Origin: Clostridium_AD sp050717635
GTDB taxonomy: Bacteria; Bacillota; Clostridia; Clostridiales; Clostridiaceae
Direction of reading: 5' to 3'
Length of the DNA stretch: 64,000 nucleotides
NCBI RefSeq assembly: GCF_050717635.1
Contig: NZ_JBOITO010000036.1
Span: forward strand, 124,001-188,000
Under the pieces are notes generated by a model. It did not search any database and was not told the origin of the DNA. It was given only the letters and a program-made list of their open reading frames with translations. Below, in pieces: positions 53,079 through 62,601 of the stretch (position 1 is its first letter; each line of letters starts with the position of its first letter). The position numbers were made by a program, and so were the translations under genes.

Positions 53079-53151
53079 TTTTTAATTATTAAAATAAATA
53101 TTTAACAAAGTTTGCTTTTTCTATTGCATTTAATTATATATATGTTATTAT

Positions 53152-53183
53152 ATTGTTATATCTTAATATTAGAATATAACAAT
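53152..53183 (+). promoter_or_regulatory. Probable ArsR-type operator
   Basis: ATTGTTATAT (53152-53161) and ATATAACAAT (53174-53183) are a perfect inverted repeat separated by 12 bases, about 70 bases upstream of the ArsR start. The size and AT-rich sequence fit operators of sulfur-responsive ArsR proteins. Autoregulation of the two-gene unit is inferred. Confidence 0.6.
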
Positions 53184-53252
53184 TTAATGATCTTCTAATA
53201 ATTCAATTGTAACTAAATAATGCTCAGGTAAAATTCAGGAAAGGGAAAAGCT

Positions 53253-53540
53253 ATGGATATAGATTATACGAAATACTGTGAAATTGCAGAAGTTCTAAAA
53301 GTGTTGGCACATCCTATTAGGTTATGTATAGTAAAAAGTATATTAGACCAAGGTGAATGTAATGTTTCACATATGCATACTTGCCTCTCGGTTCCTCAAT
53401 CCACTGTATCACAACATCTACAGAAGTTAAGATATGCAGGTGTTATAGAGGGAAATCGAAAAGGACTTAACGTAAACTATAAAATTAGAGATGAAAGAAT
53501 AATAAAGTTAATAAATTCAATTTTAATATTGAGTAAATAA
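53253..53540 (+). CDS. ArsR-family regulator
   Basis: The 95-residue protein has the winged-helix core VLAHPIRLCIVKSILDQGEC and VPQSTVSQHLQKLRYAGVIE. Cysteines occur at residues 9, 25, 36 and 44. Cys pairs near these positions occur in persulfide-sensing ArsR proteins such as BigR/SqrR, but which pair is used here is unclear. It is 33 bases upstream of a sulfur-metabolism fusion gene, supporting sulfane-sulfur sensing. Confidence 0.85.
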   Translation: MDIDYTKYCEIAEVLKVLAHPIRLCIVKSILDQGECNVSHMHTCLSVPQSTVSQHLQKLRYAGVIEGNRKGLNVNYKIRDERIIKLINSILILSK

Positions 53541-53573
53541 ATAGATAATGACAATACAAGGAGGAATATTTAT

Positions 53574-56051
53574 ATGAAAAAAGTATTAATTGTAGGTGGA
53601 GTAGCTGGTGGAGCTTCAACAGCAGCCAGACTTAGAAGACTTGATGAAACTGCAGAAATTATTATGTTTGAAAGAGATGAATATATTTCTTTTGCAAATT
53701 GCGGACTACCTTATTATATAGGCGAAGTTATAAAAGAAAGAGATAATCTTTTAGTACAAACTCCTGAGAGTATGAAAGCCAGATTTAATATAGATGTAAG
53801 AAATAACAGTGATGTAGTAGGAATTAACACAGAGAAAAAAACTGTGACAGTTAATAGTAAGGCTCGAGGTACTTATGAAGAAAGCTATGATTATATAGTG
53901 TTATCACCAGGTTCGAAAGCAATTAAACCTAATATAGAGGGCATTAACAGCAAAAGAATATTTACCTTAAGAAATATACCAGATACTGATAATATAAAAG
54001 CATTTGTGGATAAAAAGGGTATTAATTCTGCTGTAGTTATTGGCGGAGGCTATGTTGGAATTGAAATGGCCGAAAACTTAAAAGAAAGAGGTCTTGACGT
54101 TACTATAGTAGAAGCAGCTCCACATATAATGGCTCCTTTAGATACAGATATGGTTTTAACCGTCGAAAAGGAAATTTCAGATAATGGCATTGAAATAATT
54201 TTAAATGACGGAGTAAAAGCTTTTAAAGATAATGAAGATAGTGTGGACATAATTTTAAATAGTGATAAGAAACTAAGCGCTGATATGGTTATTTTAGCAA
54301 TAGGGGTGGTTCCTGATACTAGTTTCCTTAAAAATAGTGGAATAGAATTTGGACCTAAAGGCCATATATTAGTAAATGATAAAATGGAAACAGCTGTACC
54401 TTCTGTATATGCAGTAGGTGATGCTATAGAAATAGTTGATTTTGTAAATAAGCAAAAAACAGCAATTCCACTGGCTGGACCTGCAAATAAACAAGGTAGG
54501 ATTGCAGCTGATAATATTGCCGGCCTTGGAACTACTTATAAGGGTACTCAAGGAACTTCAATTATTAAGGTTTTTGGTTTAACAGCTGCTGGTACAGGGA
54601 ATAATGAAAGAAGTTTAACTAGACTTAACATTCCTCATAAAGTTGTATTTGTACATCCTGTATCTCATGCATCTTATTACCCTGGTGCTCTTACTATGAC
54701 TTTAAAACTTATTTTTAATGATGAAGGAAAGATCCTTGGAGCTCAAGGCGTAGGTTATGATGGAGTAGACAAACGAATAGATGTAATTGCTACAGTTATA
54801 CGCCTAGGGGGAACAGTTACTGATCTAACCGAACTAGAACTCTCTTATGCGCCTCCTTTCTCATCAGCTAAAGATCCAGTAAATATGGCAGGTTTTTTAG
54901 CTGAAAATGTGTTAAAAGGAATAACTGATGTAATAACTACAGATGAATTCTTAGCCTACGATAAATCGAATACTGTACTTGTAGATGTACGTACTGACAT
55001 TGAATTTGAAAATGGACATCTGGAAGGGGCTATAAATATTCCTGTAGATGAGTTAAGAGAAAGAATGAATGAACTTGACAAGAATAAAGAAATTTTTGCA
55101 TACTGTCAAATAGGTATTAGAGGATATATAGCTGATAGAATTTTATCTCAAAATGGCTTTAAGGTTAAAAACTTAACTGGAGGATATAAATCAGCTCTAA
55201 ATTCAAATATAAAGCTAGACAAAGTAAGTGTTCATGATGGAGCCAAAAGGCAGTCTGTAGATCCTGATACTCAAGTTGTAAAAAATTCTTTAGATAATGG
55301 TACTTCTAATTATGATAAAGCTCTAGATGCTTGTGGTTTGTGTTGTCCTGGTCCATTAATTCAAGTTAAAGCTCATATAGACGATTTAACTGAAGGTCAA
55401 ATATTAAAAGTAACAGCTTCTGATCCTGGTTTTTATGAGGACATTAAATCTTGGTGTACTAAAACAAACAATGAACTATTAGATCTTAGAAAAGAAAAAG
55501 GTATGGTTTACGCCTTTATTAAAAAAAGAAATAGTAATGATACAAAAGTAAATAGATCCTTTCCATCGGATATAATAGAAAAAAGCAACAAAACTATGGT
55601 AGTTTTTAGTGGTGATTTAGACAAAGCCATTGCAGCCTTTATTATTGCAAATGGGGCAGTTGCAATGGGTAGTAAAGTTACAATATTATTCACCTTCTGG
55701 GGACTTAACATCATAAGGAAACCTGAAAAAGTATCTGTAAAAAAAGGAATAGTCGATTCCATGTTTGGATTTATGATGCCAAGAGGAAGTAAAAAACTTA
55801 AACTTTCCCAAATGAATATGATGGGAATGGGAGCTAAGATGATCCGTTCTGTAATGAAGAACAAAAATATAAGTTCTCTTGAAGATTTAATAAAATCAGC
55901 TATTGATAGTGGCGTAGAAGTCGTTGCTTGCTCAATGTCTATGGATGTTATGGGTATTACAAAAGAAGAACTTATTGATGGAGTTAAAATTGGAGGAGTT
56001 GGCTATTACTTAGGTGAAGCTGAAAACTCAAATGTAAATTTGTTTATCTAA
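53574..56051 (+). CDS. CoA-disulfide-reductase / rhodanese / TusA / DsrE fusion
   Basis: This 825-residue protein joins four sulfur-handling domains. An FAD/NAD(P)H oxidoreductase starts VLIVGGVAGGASTAARLRRL with the active Cys in SFANCGLPYY (residue 43). A rhodanese follows with Cys in FAYCQIGIRG near 510. A TusA-like domain has LDACGLCCPGP near 583-593. The last is a DsrE/DsrF-like domain with Cys in VVACSMSMDVMG near 785. It probably reduces CoA or persulfide disulfides and passes sulfane sulfur between domains. Starts behind AGGAGG. Confidence 0.9.
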   Translation: MKKVLIVGGVAGGASTAARLRRLDETAEIIMFERDEYISFANCGLPYYIGEVIKERDNLLVQTPESMKARFNIDVRNNSDVVGINTEKKTVTVNSKARGTYEESYDYIVLSPGSKAIKPNIEGINSKRIFTLRNIPDTDNIKAFVDKKGINSAVVIGGGYVGIEMAENLKERGLDVTIVEAAPHIMAPLDTDMVLTVEKEISDNGIEIILNDGVKAFKDNEDSVDIILNSDKKLSADMVILAIGVVPDTSFLKNSGIEFGPKGHILVNDKMETAVPSVYAVGDAIEIVDFVNKQKTAIPLAGPANKQGRIAADNIAGLGTTYKGTQGTSIIKVFGLTAAGTGNNERSLTRLNIPHKVVFVHPVSHASYYPGALTMTLKLIFNDEGKILGAQGVGYDGVDKRIDVIATVIRLGGTVTDLTELELSYAPPFSSAKDPVNMAGFLAENVLKGITDVITTDEFLAYDKSNTVLVDVRTDIEFENGHLEGAINIPVDELRERMNELDKNKEIFAYCQIGIRGYIADRILSQNGFKVKNLTGGYKSALNSNIKLDKVSVHDGAKRQSVDPDTQVVKNSLDNGTSNYDKALDACGLCCPGPLIQVKAHIDDLTEGQILKVTASDPGFYEDIKSWCTKTNNELLDLRKEKGMVYAFIKKRNSNDTKVNRSFPSDIIEKSNKTMVVFSGDLDKAIAAFIIANGAVAMGSKVTILFTFWGLNIIRKPEKVSVKKGIVDSMFGFMMPRGSKKLKLSQMNMMGMGAKMIRSVMKNKNISSLEDLIKSAIDSGVEVVACSMSMDVMGITKEELIDGVKIGGVGYYLGEAENSNVNLFI

Positions 56052-56068
56052 TTATGGTGAACACCTAA

Positions 56069-56103
56069 AGTAAGGAGCTGAATAATTTATTCAGCTCCTT
56101 ACT
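56069..56103. terminator. Bidirectional intrinsic terminator
   Basis: AGTAAGGAGCTGAAT and its exact complement form a fifteen-pair stem with a five-base loop. It lies between convergent genes and overlaps the end of the DUF2752 gene. Confidence 0.75.
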
Positions 56104-56486
56104 ACATTTATAACCATTTTAAATATTCTTGGTAACAACGCTTTATGATTAAACATCATTGGCGCTTCATTCGGAAATAAAACAAGCATCCTATATAAAT
56201 ATACCCCTATGAAAAGTACTAATAAATGGTATTTATATTCATATAAAATATTCATTTTTCTTGTTAAGAACAATACAACAATTATAATTGGTATAAAAAA
56301 TAGTGGGTGCATATAAAAAGCTCCCTCTATATCCCCTTGAAACAATAACTTATAAGCTCTAGTCATTCCGCATGTAGGGCATGGTATACCCCACACCCCA
56401 CGGATAAAACATATTGTAGATGTAAAAAAAGAGTTAATTTTCATACCAACATATAGAATAATTATGAATTTTATATACTTTCCCAT
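56091..56486 (-). CDS. DUF2752 membrane protein
   Basis: The 131-residue protein has CPTCGMTRAYKLLFQGDIEG near residues 36-55, the CPxCGxTR signature of DUF2752, and about three membrane segments. Its start overlaps the end of the DUF4234 gene by 16 bases, so the two are translationally coupled. The role is unknown. Confidence 0.85.
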   Translation of the reverse strand: MGKYIKFIIILYVGMKINSFFTSTICFIRGVWGIPCPTCGMTRAYKLLFQGDIEGAFYMHPLFFIPIIIVVLFLTRKMNILYEYKYHLLVLFIGVYLYRMLVLFPNEAPMMFNHKALLPRIFKMVINVVRS

Positions 56487-56839
56487 GCATTATTTAAGTT
56501 TGATTGAATTATAGCTGAAGCTACAATAGCAAGTCCAAAAATACTTAAAAGAAGATAAAGTAGACAATCATCATTACCATTATCAATATCATTACTTTTA
56601 CCCAATGTTTTACATTGGACAGCTTTAAGCTTTTTCCCCATAGTATAATACCAATATATAGTATAAATCCCACAAGTCAGAAAACTATAAACTAAAACCA
56701 TTCCACCACTAGTATCTTGTCGAGATAAATACTCATTTACTTCATTTGTTGTCACATACATCCAATAAATATGATATATTCCACATGTTAAAATCGATAA
56801 AATTATAAGTCCAGCTACACTTCTTGTAATTCCTTTCAT
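56471..56839 (-). CDS. DUF4234 membrane protein
   Basis: The 122-residue protein has two LTCGIYxIYW-type blocks (ILTCGIYHIYWMYV and FLTCGIYTIYWYYT), the hallmark of DUF4234, and a last membrane segment. The ATG at 56839 follows GGAGGTGAC. It forms a two-gene operon with the DUF2752 gene. Function unknown. Confidence 0.8.
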   Translation of the reverse strand: MKGITRSVAGLIILSILTCGIYHIYWMYVTTNEVNEYLSRQDTSGGMVLVYSFLTCGIYTIYWYYTMGKKLKAVQCKTLGKSNDIDNGNDDCLLYLLLSIFGLAIVASAIIQSNLNNAWESI

Positions 56840-56997
56840 TAAAGTCACCTCCCATCACTCTACCTCTTTGTCTTGAGGTTTTTTGCGGTAAATTATAATC
56901 ATTCTTCCAATTATAACATAAATAGACCTTTTAATTCAACATTTTCAACATTCAATGCTCTATGTTTTCCCAGTAACAAAATGGGCTTAAAGTAAAA

Positions 56998-57018
56998 AAA
57001 GGAGCAACATGCTCCTTT
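56998..57018 (-). terminator. Intrinsic terminator of the rhodanese gene
   Basis: AAAGGAGCA and TGCTCCTTT form a perfect nine-pair stem with a three-base loop. On the minus strand TTTTTTTAC overlaps and follows. Confidence 0.75.
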
Positions 57019-57409
57019 ATTTTTTTAAACTCCCATTAAATCCTGATAACCCATGACTCATATGGTATATCGGCCCAAATTTGCTTTTCAATAATATATT
57101 TACTGCTCTAGGACTTCTACTACCTGTTGCACAGTGCACTAACATTGGTTTACCACGGAATTTTTCTAGTTCTGTAATCCTTGATGAAAATTCAGAAACA
57201 GGAATTAATTTAGACCTATTTATATGCCCTGCTTGGTATTCACCCTTAGTTCTTACATCAATAATAACAAGATCCTTATTATCTCTAATAAGCTTAGTTA
57301 TATCATCTCCAGAAACATTTTGCACATTTTTATTAAATTTAATCATTATTCTAGGATAAATCATGTATGCTATTATAACAATAGCTAATACTGTAAATAT
57401 ATTATTCAT
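57017..57409 (-). CDS. Membrane-anchored rhodanese
   Basis: The 130-residue protein has one N-terminal membrane segment and a rhodanese domain, VIIDVRTKGEYQAGHINRSK near residues 54-73, with active Cys in LVHCATGSRSPRA near 90-102. It transfers sulfane sulfur, probably from thiosulfate or persulfides. It could cooperate with the fusion protein at 53574, though it is separately transcribed. Confidence 0.85.
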   Translation of the reverse strand: MNNIFTVLAIVIIAYMIYPRIMIKFNKNVQNVSGDDITKLIRDNKDLVIIDVRTKGEYQAGHINRSKLIPVSEFSSRITELEKFRGKPMLVHCATGSRSPRAVNILLKSKFGPIYHMSHGLSGFNGSLKK

Positions 57410-57618
57410 GTTTTTTCTCCTTTTAATTTTATATTTTAATATTTATTACAACTAAATATTTTATATTTAACTCTAAAAAATTATTTGTTATGTACCCCCC
57501 ATAGGTATATAGTATCATTATCATTCACTAAATGCAATATAAAATTTTATTCTTCACATAAAATCTTTTGATTATTCATCACTTAATTGGTAAAATATAA
57601 TTTGAAGGAGGTGTTATT

Positions 57619-58716
57619 TTGGATAAACCACCACACAATAAGCGGTTAATATTAATCATACTTTTACCTTTAGGTATTATTCTTACTCAAATGTCTAGAA
57701 AATTTCCAAATTTTATAGAAAATTTCTATTCCTCATTTTTTTATAAGATAATTGCTAATATATTAAGCGCAGTGACAAGATTTTTACCCTTTTCTCTTGC
57801 AGAACTTATTATTGTATCCTTTGCAGTTTTCACATTATGGTATATTTTAAAAACAATTGTAAAATTATATAAATGCAAAAATAGAAGACTAAAAATCCTG
57901 AAAAATACCATTTTAAATATATTAGCTACACTAGGATTAATATATTTTTCGTTTCAAATTTTGTGGGGATTCAATTATCAAAGATTTACAATAAATAAAA
58001 TATTTGAATTAAACCTGCGAAAGTCGTCCTCAAATGAGCTTGCACTACTTTGTAAAAGCCTTGTAGATAGAACCAATACTCTAAGACAAGAAATAAACGA
58101 AAATGAAAACGGTGTAATGGAACTTGCTTACAATAAAAAATATATATTCAAAACCGCTCATTTAGGATATGATAATGCTTCACTACAATATACTAAATTA
58201 AAGGGTAACTATGGAACACCCAAGGCTATACTACTCTCTACTCCAATGTGCTATACAGGAATTACAGGTTTTTATTTTCCTTTCACAAATGAAGCAAATG
58301 TCAACATAGCACAACCAGTTTCGTCCCTTCCCTTTACCACAACTCATGAGATGGCACATCAACTGGGATTTGCTAAAGAAGATGAAGCAAATTATATTTC
58401 ATATATAGCCTGTATAAATCACCCAGATGTAAACTTTAAGTATTCTGGAACCCTTGCAGCCTTATCTTATTCAATTAGCGCATTACGAAAAGATAATCTA
58501 GAAGTATATAATACAATGATTTTATCCTGTAGTAAGGGTGTACTTAATGATTTAAATTACAACTATGAATTTTGGACTAGCTACTCTGGTCCTATAGAGA
58601 AAATAAATGATAAAATTAATGATACTTACCTTAAATCTCAAAATCAGAAGTCTGGAACAAAGAGCTACGGTGCAATGGTGGACTTACTTCTTGCAGAATA
58701 CCGAAAAAAAATGTAA
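57619..58716 (+). CDS. DUF3810 putative membrane metalloprotease
   Basis: The 365-residue protein has three N-terminal membrane segments (to about residue 120) and a C-terminal domain with TTHEMAHQLGFAKEDEANYI, providing an HExxH zinc motif and a downstream Glu, near 236-255. This layout matches DUF3810. The active-site side cannot be determined from topology alone. The TTG start follows GAAGGAGGTG. Confidence 0.8.
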   Translation: MDKPPHNKRLILIILLPLGIILTQMSRKFPNFIENFYSSFFYKIIANILSAVTRFLPFSLAELIIVSFAVFTLWYILKTIVKLYKCKNRRLKILKNTILNILATLGLIYFSFQILWGFNYQRFTINKIFELNLRKSSSNELALLCKSLVDRTNTLRQEINENENGVMELAYNKKYIFKTAHLGYDNASLQYTKLKGNYGTPKAILLSTPMCYTGITGFYFPFTNEANVNIAQPVSSLPFTTTHEMAHQLGFAKEDEANYISYIACINHPDVNFKYSGTLAALSYSISALRKDNLEVYNTMILSCSKGVLNDLNYNYEFWTSYSGPIEKINDKINDTYLKSQNQKSGTKSYGAMVDLLLAEYRKKM

Positions 58717-58747
58717 GTAGCTTTGTTTACACAAGTCTACTTACATT
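58710..58747. terminator. Intrinsic terminator
   Basis: AATGTAAGTAG and CTACTTACATT form an eleven-pair stem followed by TTCTTTATTT, just after the DUF3810 stop. It also faces the convergent hydrolase gene. Confidence 0.7.
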
Positions 58748-58765
58748 TTCTTTATTTACACTTTA

Positions 58766-60007
58766 TTATCTAACTCTTCTTGCAGACAGATAATCACTTC
58801 TTGTTAAATTAGATATTTTAACTACATCACCTGTATGAGGAGCATGTATGTACGAATTATTTCCTATATAAATACCAACGTGATGTGGAGTTCTTGATCC
58901 AAAGAACACTAAATCCCCTGGTTGTAAATTTGATCTTGAAACATATTGTCCATGAGCTATCTGGTCCCCAGTAGTCCTACCTGTGGTAACGCCAAAATGT
59001 CTATATACATATTGAACAAAACCTGAACAATCAAATGAATTTGGGCCTGTGGCACCATATACATATTTTGTTCCAAGAAAATTTTTAGCATAATCTATTA
59101 CTCCACTTGAGCTAGCTGGTGAAGTTTTTTCAGGCTCATTTACTTCATTTTTTACTACCACTGGTGGTTCAGCCTTTGGTTCAACATTTGTTTCAGCTTT
59201 TGCTTCAACTTTTGCTTCATTTTGAACAAAATCACCTCTTGATATAGAAGTTTGTTGAGCTTTTTTAGCTACTATTGCCAAATCATATTTAGCTGCTTTT
59301 ATTGATTTTTCTTCAATTTCATTCATGGTACTTCCTAATAACGCCTGTGTTTGTGTTATTTCACTCTTACGTAATTCTCCCTGTTTCCTAGCTTCTACTA
59401 TCAACTGGTGTTGTTGACTCTTTTTAGTATTAAGCTTGTCCAATTTATCTTCATTAACAGCTTTAAGGGTTAGCACTCTTGTTTTATTATCATTAAGAAC
59501 ATTCCTTTTGTTTTCAATAATTTTCTTTTTCTCATTTAGATCACTTATCATTTTATTATCATATTCTACGATTTTCTTAACATTTTCTACTCTCGAAATA
59601 AGGTCATCAATTCCATCCGAGCTAAGTAAAATTTCCAAATAGCTCTCTGTTCCATTTATATACATAACTCTCATTCTTTGATTAAATAACTCTTCTTCAT
59701 CCTTTATATTGTTTTCAGAACTAGTTATATCTTTTGTGTTTTGCTCTATCTTTTTTTTAGTATCATTTATCTCATATTTTGCTTTATCTATTTCAGTGTA
59801 AATTTCGCCAATATCAGAGTCTAGCATCTCGATGGATATCTCTAACTCATCATAATTCTTCTGCGACTCAGCGTATGTATTCTGTTGATTTAATAGTTGT
59901 TGCTTTTGATTATTTAATTGCTTCGTAAGTGTCACTGCTAATGTTGGCATACTTATTGATATAGCTAGTCCAGTAGCTATAATTAAAGTTAATATTTTTC
60001 TTCTCAT
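58766..60007 (-). CDS. NlpC/P60 peptidoglycan hydrolase with coiled coil
   Basis: The 413-residue protein has a signal peptide, a long coiled coil (residues 25 to 235) and a Lys/Glu/Pro-rich linker. The C-terminal NlpC/P60 domain has its catalytic Cys in NSFDCSGFVQYVYRHFG and its His in TPHHVGIYIGNNSYIHA. This CwlO/PcsB-like arrangement indicates a secreted DL-endopeptidase for cell-wall turnover, controlled by its coiled coil. Confidence 0.9.
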   Translation of the reverse strand: MRRKILTLIIATGLAISISMPTLAVTLTKQLNNQKQQLLNQQNTYAESQKNYDELEISIEMLDSDIGEIYTEIDKAKYEINDTKKKIEQNTKDITSSENNIKDEEELFNQRMRVMYINGTESYLEILLSSDGIDDLISRVENVKKIVEYDNKMISDLNEKKKIIENKRNVLNDNKTRVLTLKAVNEDKLDKLNTKKSQQHQLIVEARKQGELRKSEITQTQALLGSTMNEIEEKSIKAAKYDLAIVAKKAQQTSISRGDFVQNEAKVEAKAETNVEPKAEPPVVVKNEVNEPEKTSPASSSGVIDYAKNFLGTKYVYGATGPNSFDCSGFVQYVYRHFGVTTGRTTGDQIAHGQYVSRSNLQPGDLVFFGSRTPHHVGIYIGNNSYIHAPHTGDVVKISNLTRSDYLSARRVR

Positions 60008-60157
60008 TGTGTTCCCCCCACCTCAAATATTATAAAATCGTCATAAATTTTCACATTATTTAATCTAATAACATTATAGCACTACATTAGGACAAACCTC
60101 AATGATAAATTAACAATTCCATTATTTTCTTCTTTAAAATCTAAGTTTAGTTTTCTA

Positions 60158-61057
60158 TTACCATATAAATTCCTTAATAGTCTTTATAAATTCACCTTTT
60201 CCCATAAATTTTACTTTATATTTATACAAAAGGTTTGTACTAATATTCTGATTACTAAAAATTTCTTTTTTTTCATATTCATATTTATTTGATACTTGTA
60301 AAATTGCTTTCTTTAAATTTTTAACTGAACCATATCTATCTGCAATATCAATTTTAACGCACTTCTGTATTATAATTCTTAAACTATCATCAATATCCTT
60401 ATCATAATTTTCGTCCAAAAGAGGCTCTATACCTGTGTATGGACCCTTACCTTTAAGCATAAAGTATATTAGCATTCCAAGGCCGTATATATCTGTTTGC
60501 ACACAACTTTTACCTGATCCATATTGTTCTGGGGCAGCATATCCATTAGAGCCAGGACACGCTATATCATTCTCCGTGCCTTCCTTATAAACTTTCGAGA
60601 TACCAAAATCAATTAAAACAACTTTTCTACTTGAAGTTATAATTATATTGGATGGTTTTAGATCTCGATATATGATAGCTGGATTCTGATTATGTAAATA
60701 CCCTACAATATCACATAAATCTAATGTGATTGCACAAATTTCATCTCGATTAATATTACTACTTGACTTAACATACTCATCTAGTGTTTGTCCCTCTACA
60801 TAGTCTTGAACCATATATAATTTGTCATTTTCATAAAATACATCAATTATTCTCCTAATTCCTGAATGATCTAAATTTTTCAAAATGTTAGCTTCAGTTA
60901 AAACATCTATGTTTTTTGTATCTTTTATTATTTCTTTTATAGCCCAAAGGTTTCCAAACCTAATGTTTTTGCATAAATAAACTACAGCCATGCCACCCTT
61001 GCCTAGAATTTTTATTACTTCATATTTCCCATCTAATATATCTCCACTATTTAACAT
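60158..61057 (-). CDS. Soluble Hanks-type serine/threonine kinase
   Basis: All kinase motifs are visible: glycine loop GKGGMAVVYL near 19-28, VAIK-type Lys in LWAIKEI, catalytic YRDLKPSN near 131-138, DFG in LIDFGISK, and APE in GYAAPEQYG. HRD is YRD. There is no membrane segment and no PASTA repeat, so it differs from PrkC and should act in the cytoplasm. The neighbouring spore genes suggest a developmental role, which is not shown. Confidence 0.85.
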   Translation of the reverse strand: MLNSGDILDGKYEVIKILGKGGMAVVYLCKNIRFGNLWAIKEIIKDTKNIDVLTEANILKNLDHSGIRRIIDVFYENDKLYMVQDYVEGQTLDEYVKSSSNINRDEICAITLDLCDIVGYLHNQNPAIIYRDLKPSNIIITSSRKVVLIDFGISKVYKEGTENDIACPGSNGYAAPEQYGSGKSCVQTDIYGLGMLIYFMLKGKGPYTGIEPLLDENYDKDIDDSLRIIIQKCVKIDIADRYGSVKNLKKAILQVSNKYEYEKKEIFSNQNISTNLLYKYKVKFMGKGEFIKTIKEFIW

Positions 61058-61349
61058 AATTCACCTCTTGTATAAATCTATAATAACTTATCCATATAAA
61101 CATATAAGGATAAATTCAAGTTTTTAAAGGAGTTTTTTCTTTTTCAGTCATATCTTATCTAAATAAAAAATATATATAAATATATATGTTTTTATTGTAC
61201 CAAATTTCAAGTAAACTTACTAGTTTTATAATTGCAATCTTTCAATTATCTTGAAAATATATAAATTATATTTATTATAACTTTTAAGTACTATTCTTAG
61301 GAGTCTGAATATAATAATACTGTAAAGTAAATTGAGGAGATGACAAGTA

Positions 61350-61793
61350 GTGGCTTACAGTGCTAGAGAATTATTAGCGAGGATAATAAAGTGTGAGGCT
61401 GGCGGAGAGGGTGATAACGGAATGAAAGCCGTCGCATCTGTAGTTATGAACAGAGTCAATGTAGCTGATGGTGAATATCTAAGGCTAGGTCAAGGTGATT
61501 TAAGAAATATTATATTCCAGACAGGACAATTTGATTGTGCCACTTCTGTACTGAATGGCATGACTAACCCACAAACTATTTGGTCAAGTCCGCCAGAACA
61601 GATACATTATGATATTGCTGATTGGGCTTTAGCTGGTAATAGATTATATACAACAGGTGCTGCCTTATGGTATTTTAATCCCTTTGCACCAGGTTGCCCA
61701 TACTTATTCCCGTTCAATGGTAGCGGAACCTATCAAGCTAGTGTAGCTCAGCATTGCTTTTATAATCCTACAGCAAAATATTTTTTAACCTAA
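61350..61793 (+). CDS. cwlJ: Spore cortex-lytic enzyme CwlJ
   Basis: The 147-residue Hydrolase_2-family protein begins SARELLARIIKCEAGGEGDN and includes AVASVVMNRVNVADGEYLRL and ALWYFNPFAPGCPYLFPFNG. Size, start and the adjacent gerQ match CwlJ of Bacillus, which hydrolyses cortex peptidoglycan in germination and has no signal peptide. The GTG at 61350 follows GAGGAGATG. Confidence 0.85.
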   Translation: MAYSARELLARIIKCEAGGEGDNGMKAVASVVMNRVNVADGEYLRLGQGDLRNIIFQTGQFDCATSVLNGMTNPQTIWSSPPEQIHYDIADWALAGNRLYTTGAALWYFNPFAPGCPYLFPFNGSGTYQASVAQHCFYNPTAKYFLT

Positions 61794-61854
61794 TTAAAAA
61801 TCATTAATAACAAACAGCTAGATGTTAAATATAATTTTTTAAGGAGGATTTTTT

Positions 61855-62274
61855 ATGTTTATAGCACCACCTAACAATTTTAATGGAGCTCCAATGTGGA
61901 ACACTGATTCTATGTTTTCTGAGCCGCCAATGACACCTCTTCCAAATTTTGATATACCTTATGATACAAGACAAAAACCTATGCCTACAATCCCTCAGGG
62001 TAGCCAAGACTTTGAAATGGCACCTATCCCTCCAGTAGTAAATAATCCACTCTATACTCAAGGTTGGTTAACAACACAAATAGGTAAATATATAAAAATA
62101 GAATTTTTAATTGGAACTAGTATGTTAATTGACAGAGAAGGTGTTTTATTAGAAGTTGGAGTTAGTTATATTGTAATTAAAGAAAGTGGCACAAATGATA
62201 TGCTAATGTGCGATATATATTCTATTAAGTTTGTGAGAATTTTTGATTCACAGCCTAAAAAATGTATTCCATAA
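61855..62274 (+). CDS. gerQ: Spore coat protein GerQ
   Basis: The 139-residue protein has a Pro-rich N-terminus and the GerQ core YTQGWLTTQIGKYIKIEFLI near residues 64-83, then EGVLLEVGVSYIVIKESGT. In Bacillus GerQ is needed for CwlJ localisation to the coat and is cross-linked by transglutaminase. It follows cwlJ by 61 bases behind AAGGAGG, forming the same operon. Confidence 0.85.
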   Translation: MFIAPPNNFNGAPMWNTDSMFSEPPMTPLPNFDIPYDTRQKPMPTIPQGSQDFEMAPIPPVVNNPLYTQGWLTTQIGKYIKIEFLIGTSMLIDREGVLLEVGVSYIVIKESGTNDMLMCDIYSIKFVRIFDSQPKKCIP

Positions 62275-62293
62275 CATAAATGATAAATGTTAT

Positions 62294-62388
62294 TTTCCGC
62301 ATGTTGCGGAAATCTTGCTAAAATCTATAACAACCGAAATTGAAAATAATAACGGTATATATCCATAAAATATACCGTTATTATTTTC
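62294..62388 (+). terminator. Terminator region after gerQ
   Basis: A small hairpin (TTTCCGC with GCGGAAA, 62294-62312) precedes a perfect eighteen-pair stem at 62342-62388 (GAAAATAATAACGGTATA and its complement) followed by ATTTTTTT. The following 62389-62601 shows no gene. Confidence 0.85.
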
Positions 62389-62601
62389 ATTTTTTTCCTT
62401 TTTATATTTAAACGCATTGATATTTTTTATAATATATGCAATAATATAATAGTAAACTTGCAAAATGTACTTTTTTAATGCTTTTTATTAGCTTAAAATG
62501 AATGTTTACTTTGTTCCATATTCATTTATTTAAAATTTGTATTTGCATTGTAAAGGATAAAAGTAAGGCTTATTTTTGTTTGTTAAAAGGGGGCGGTTCA
62601 T

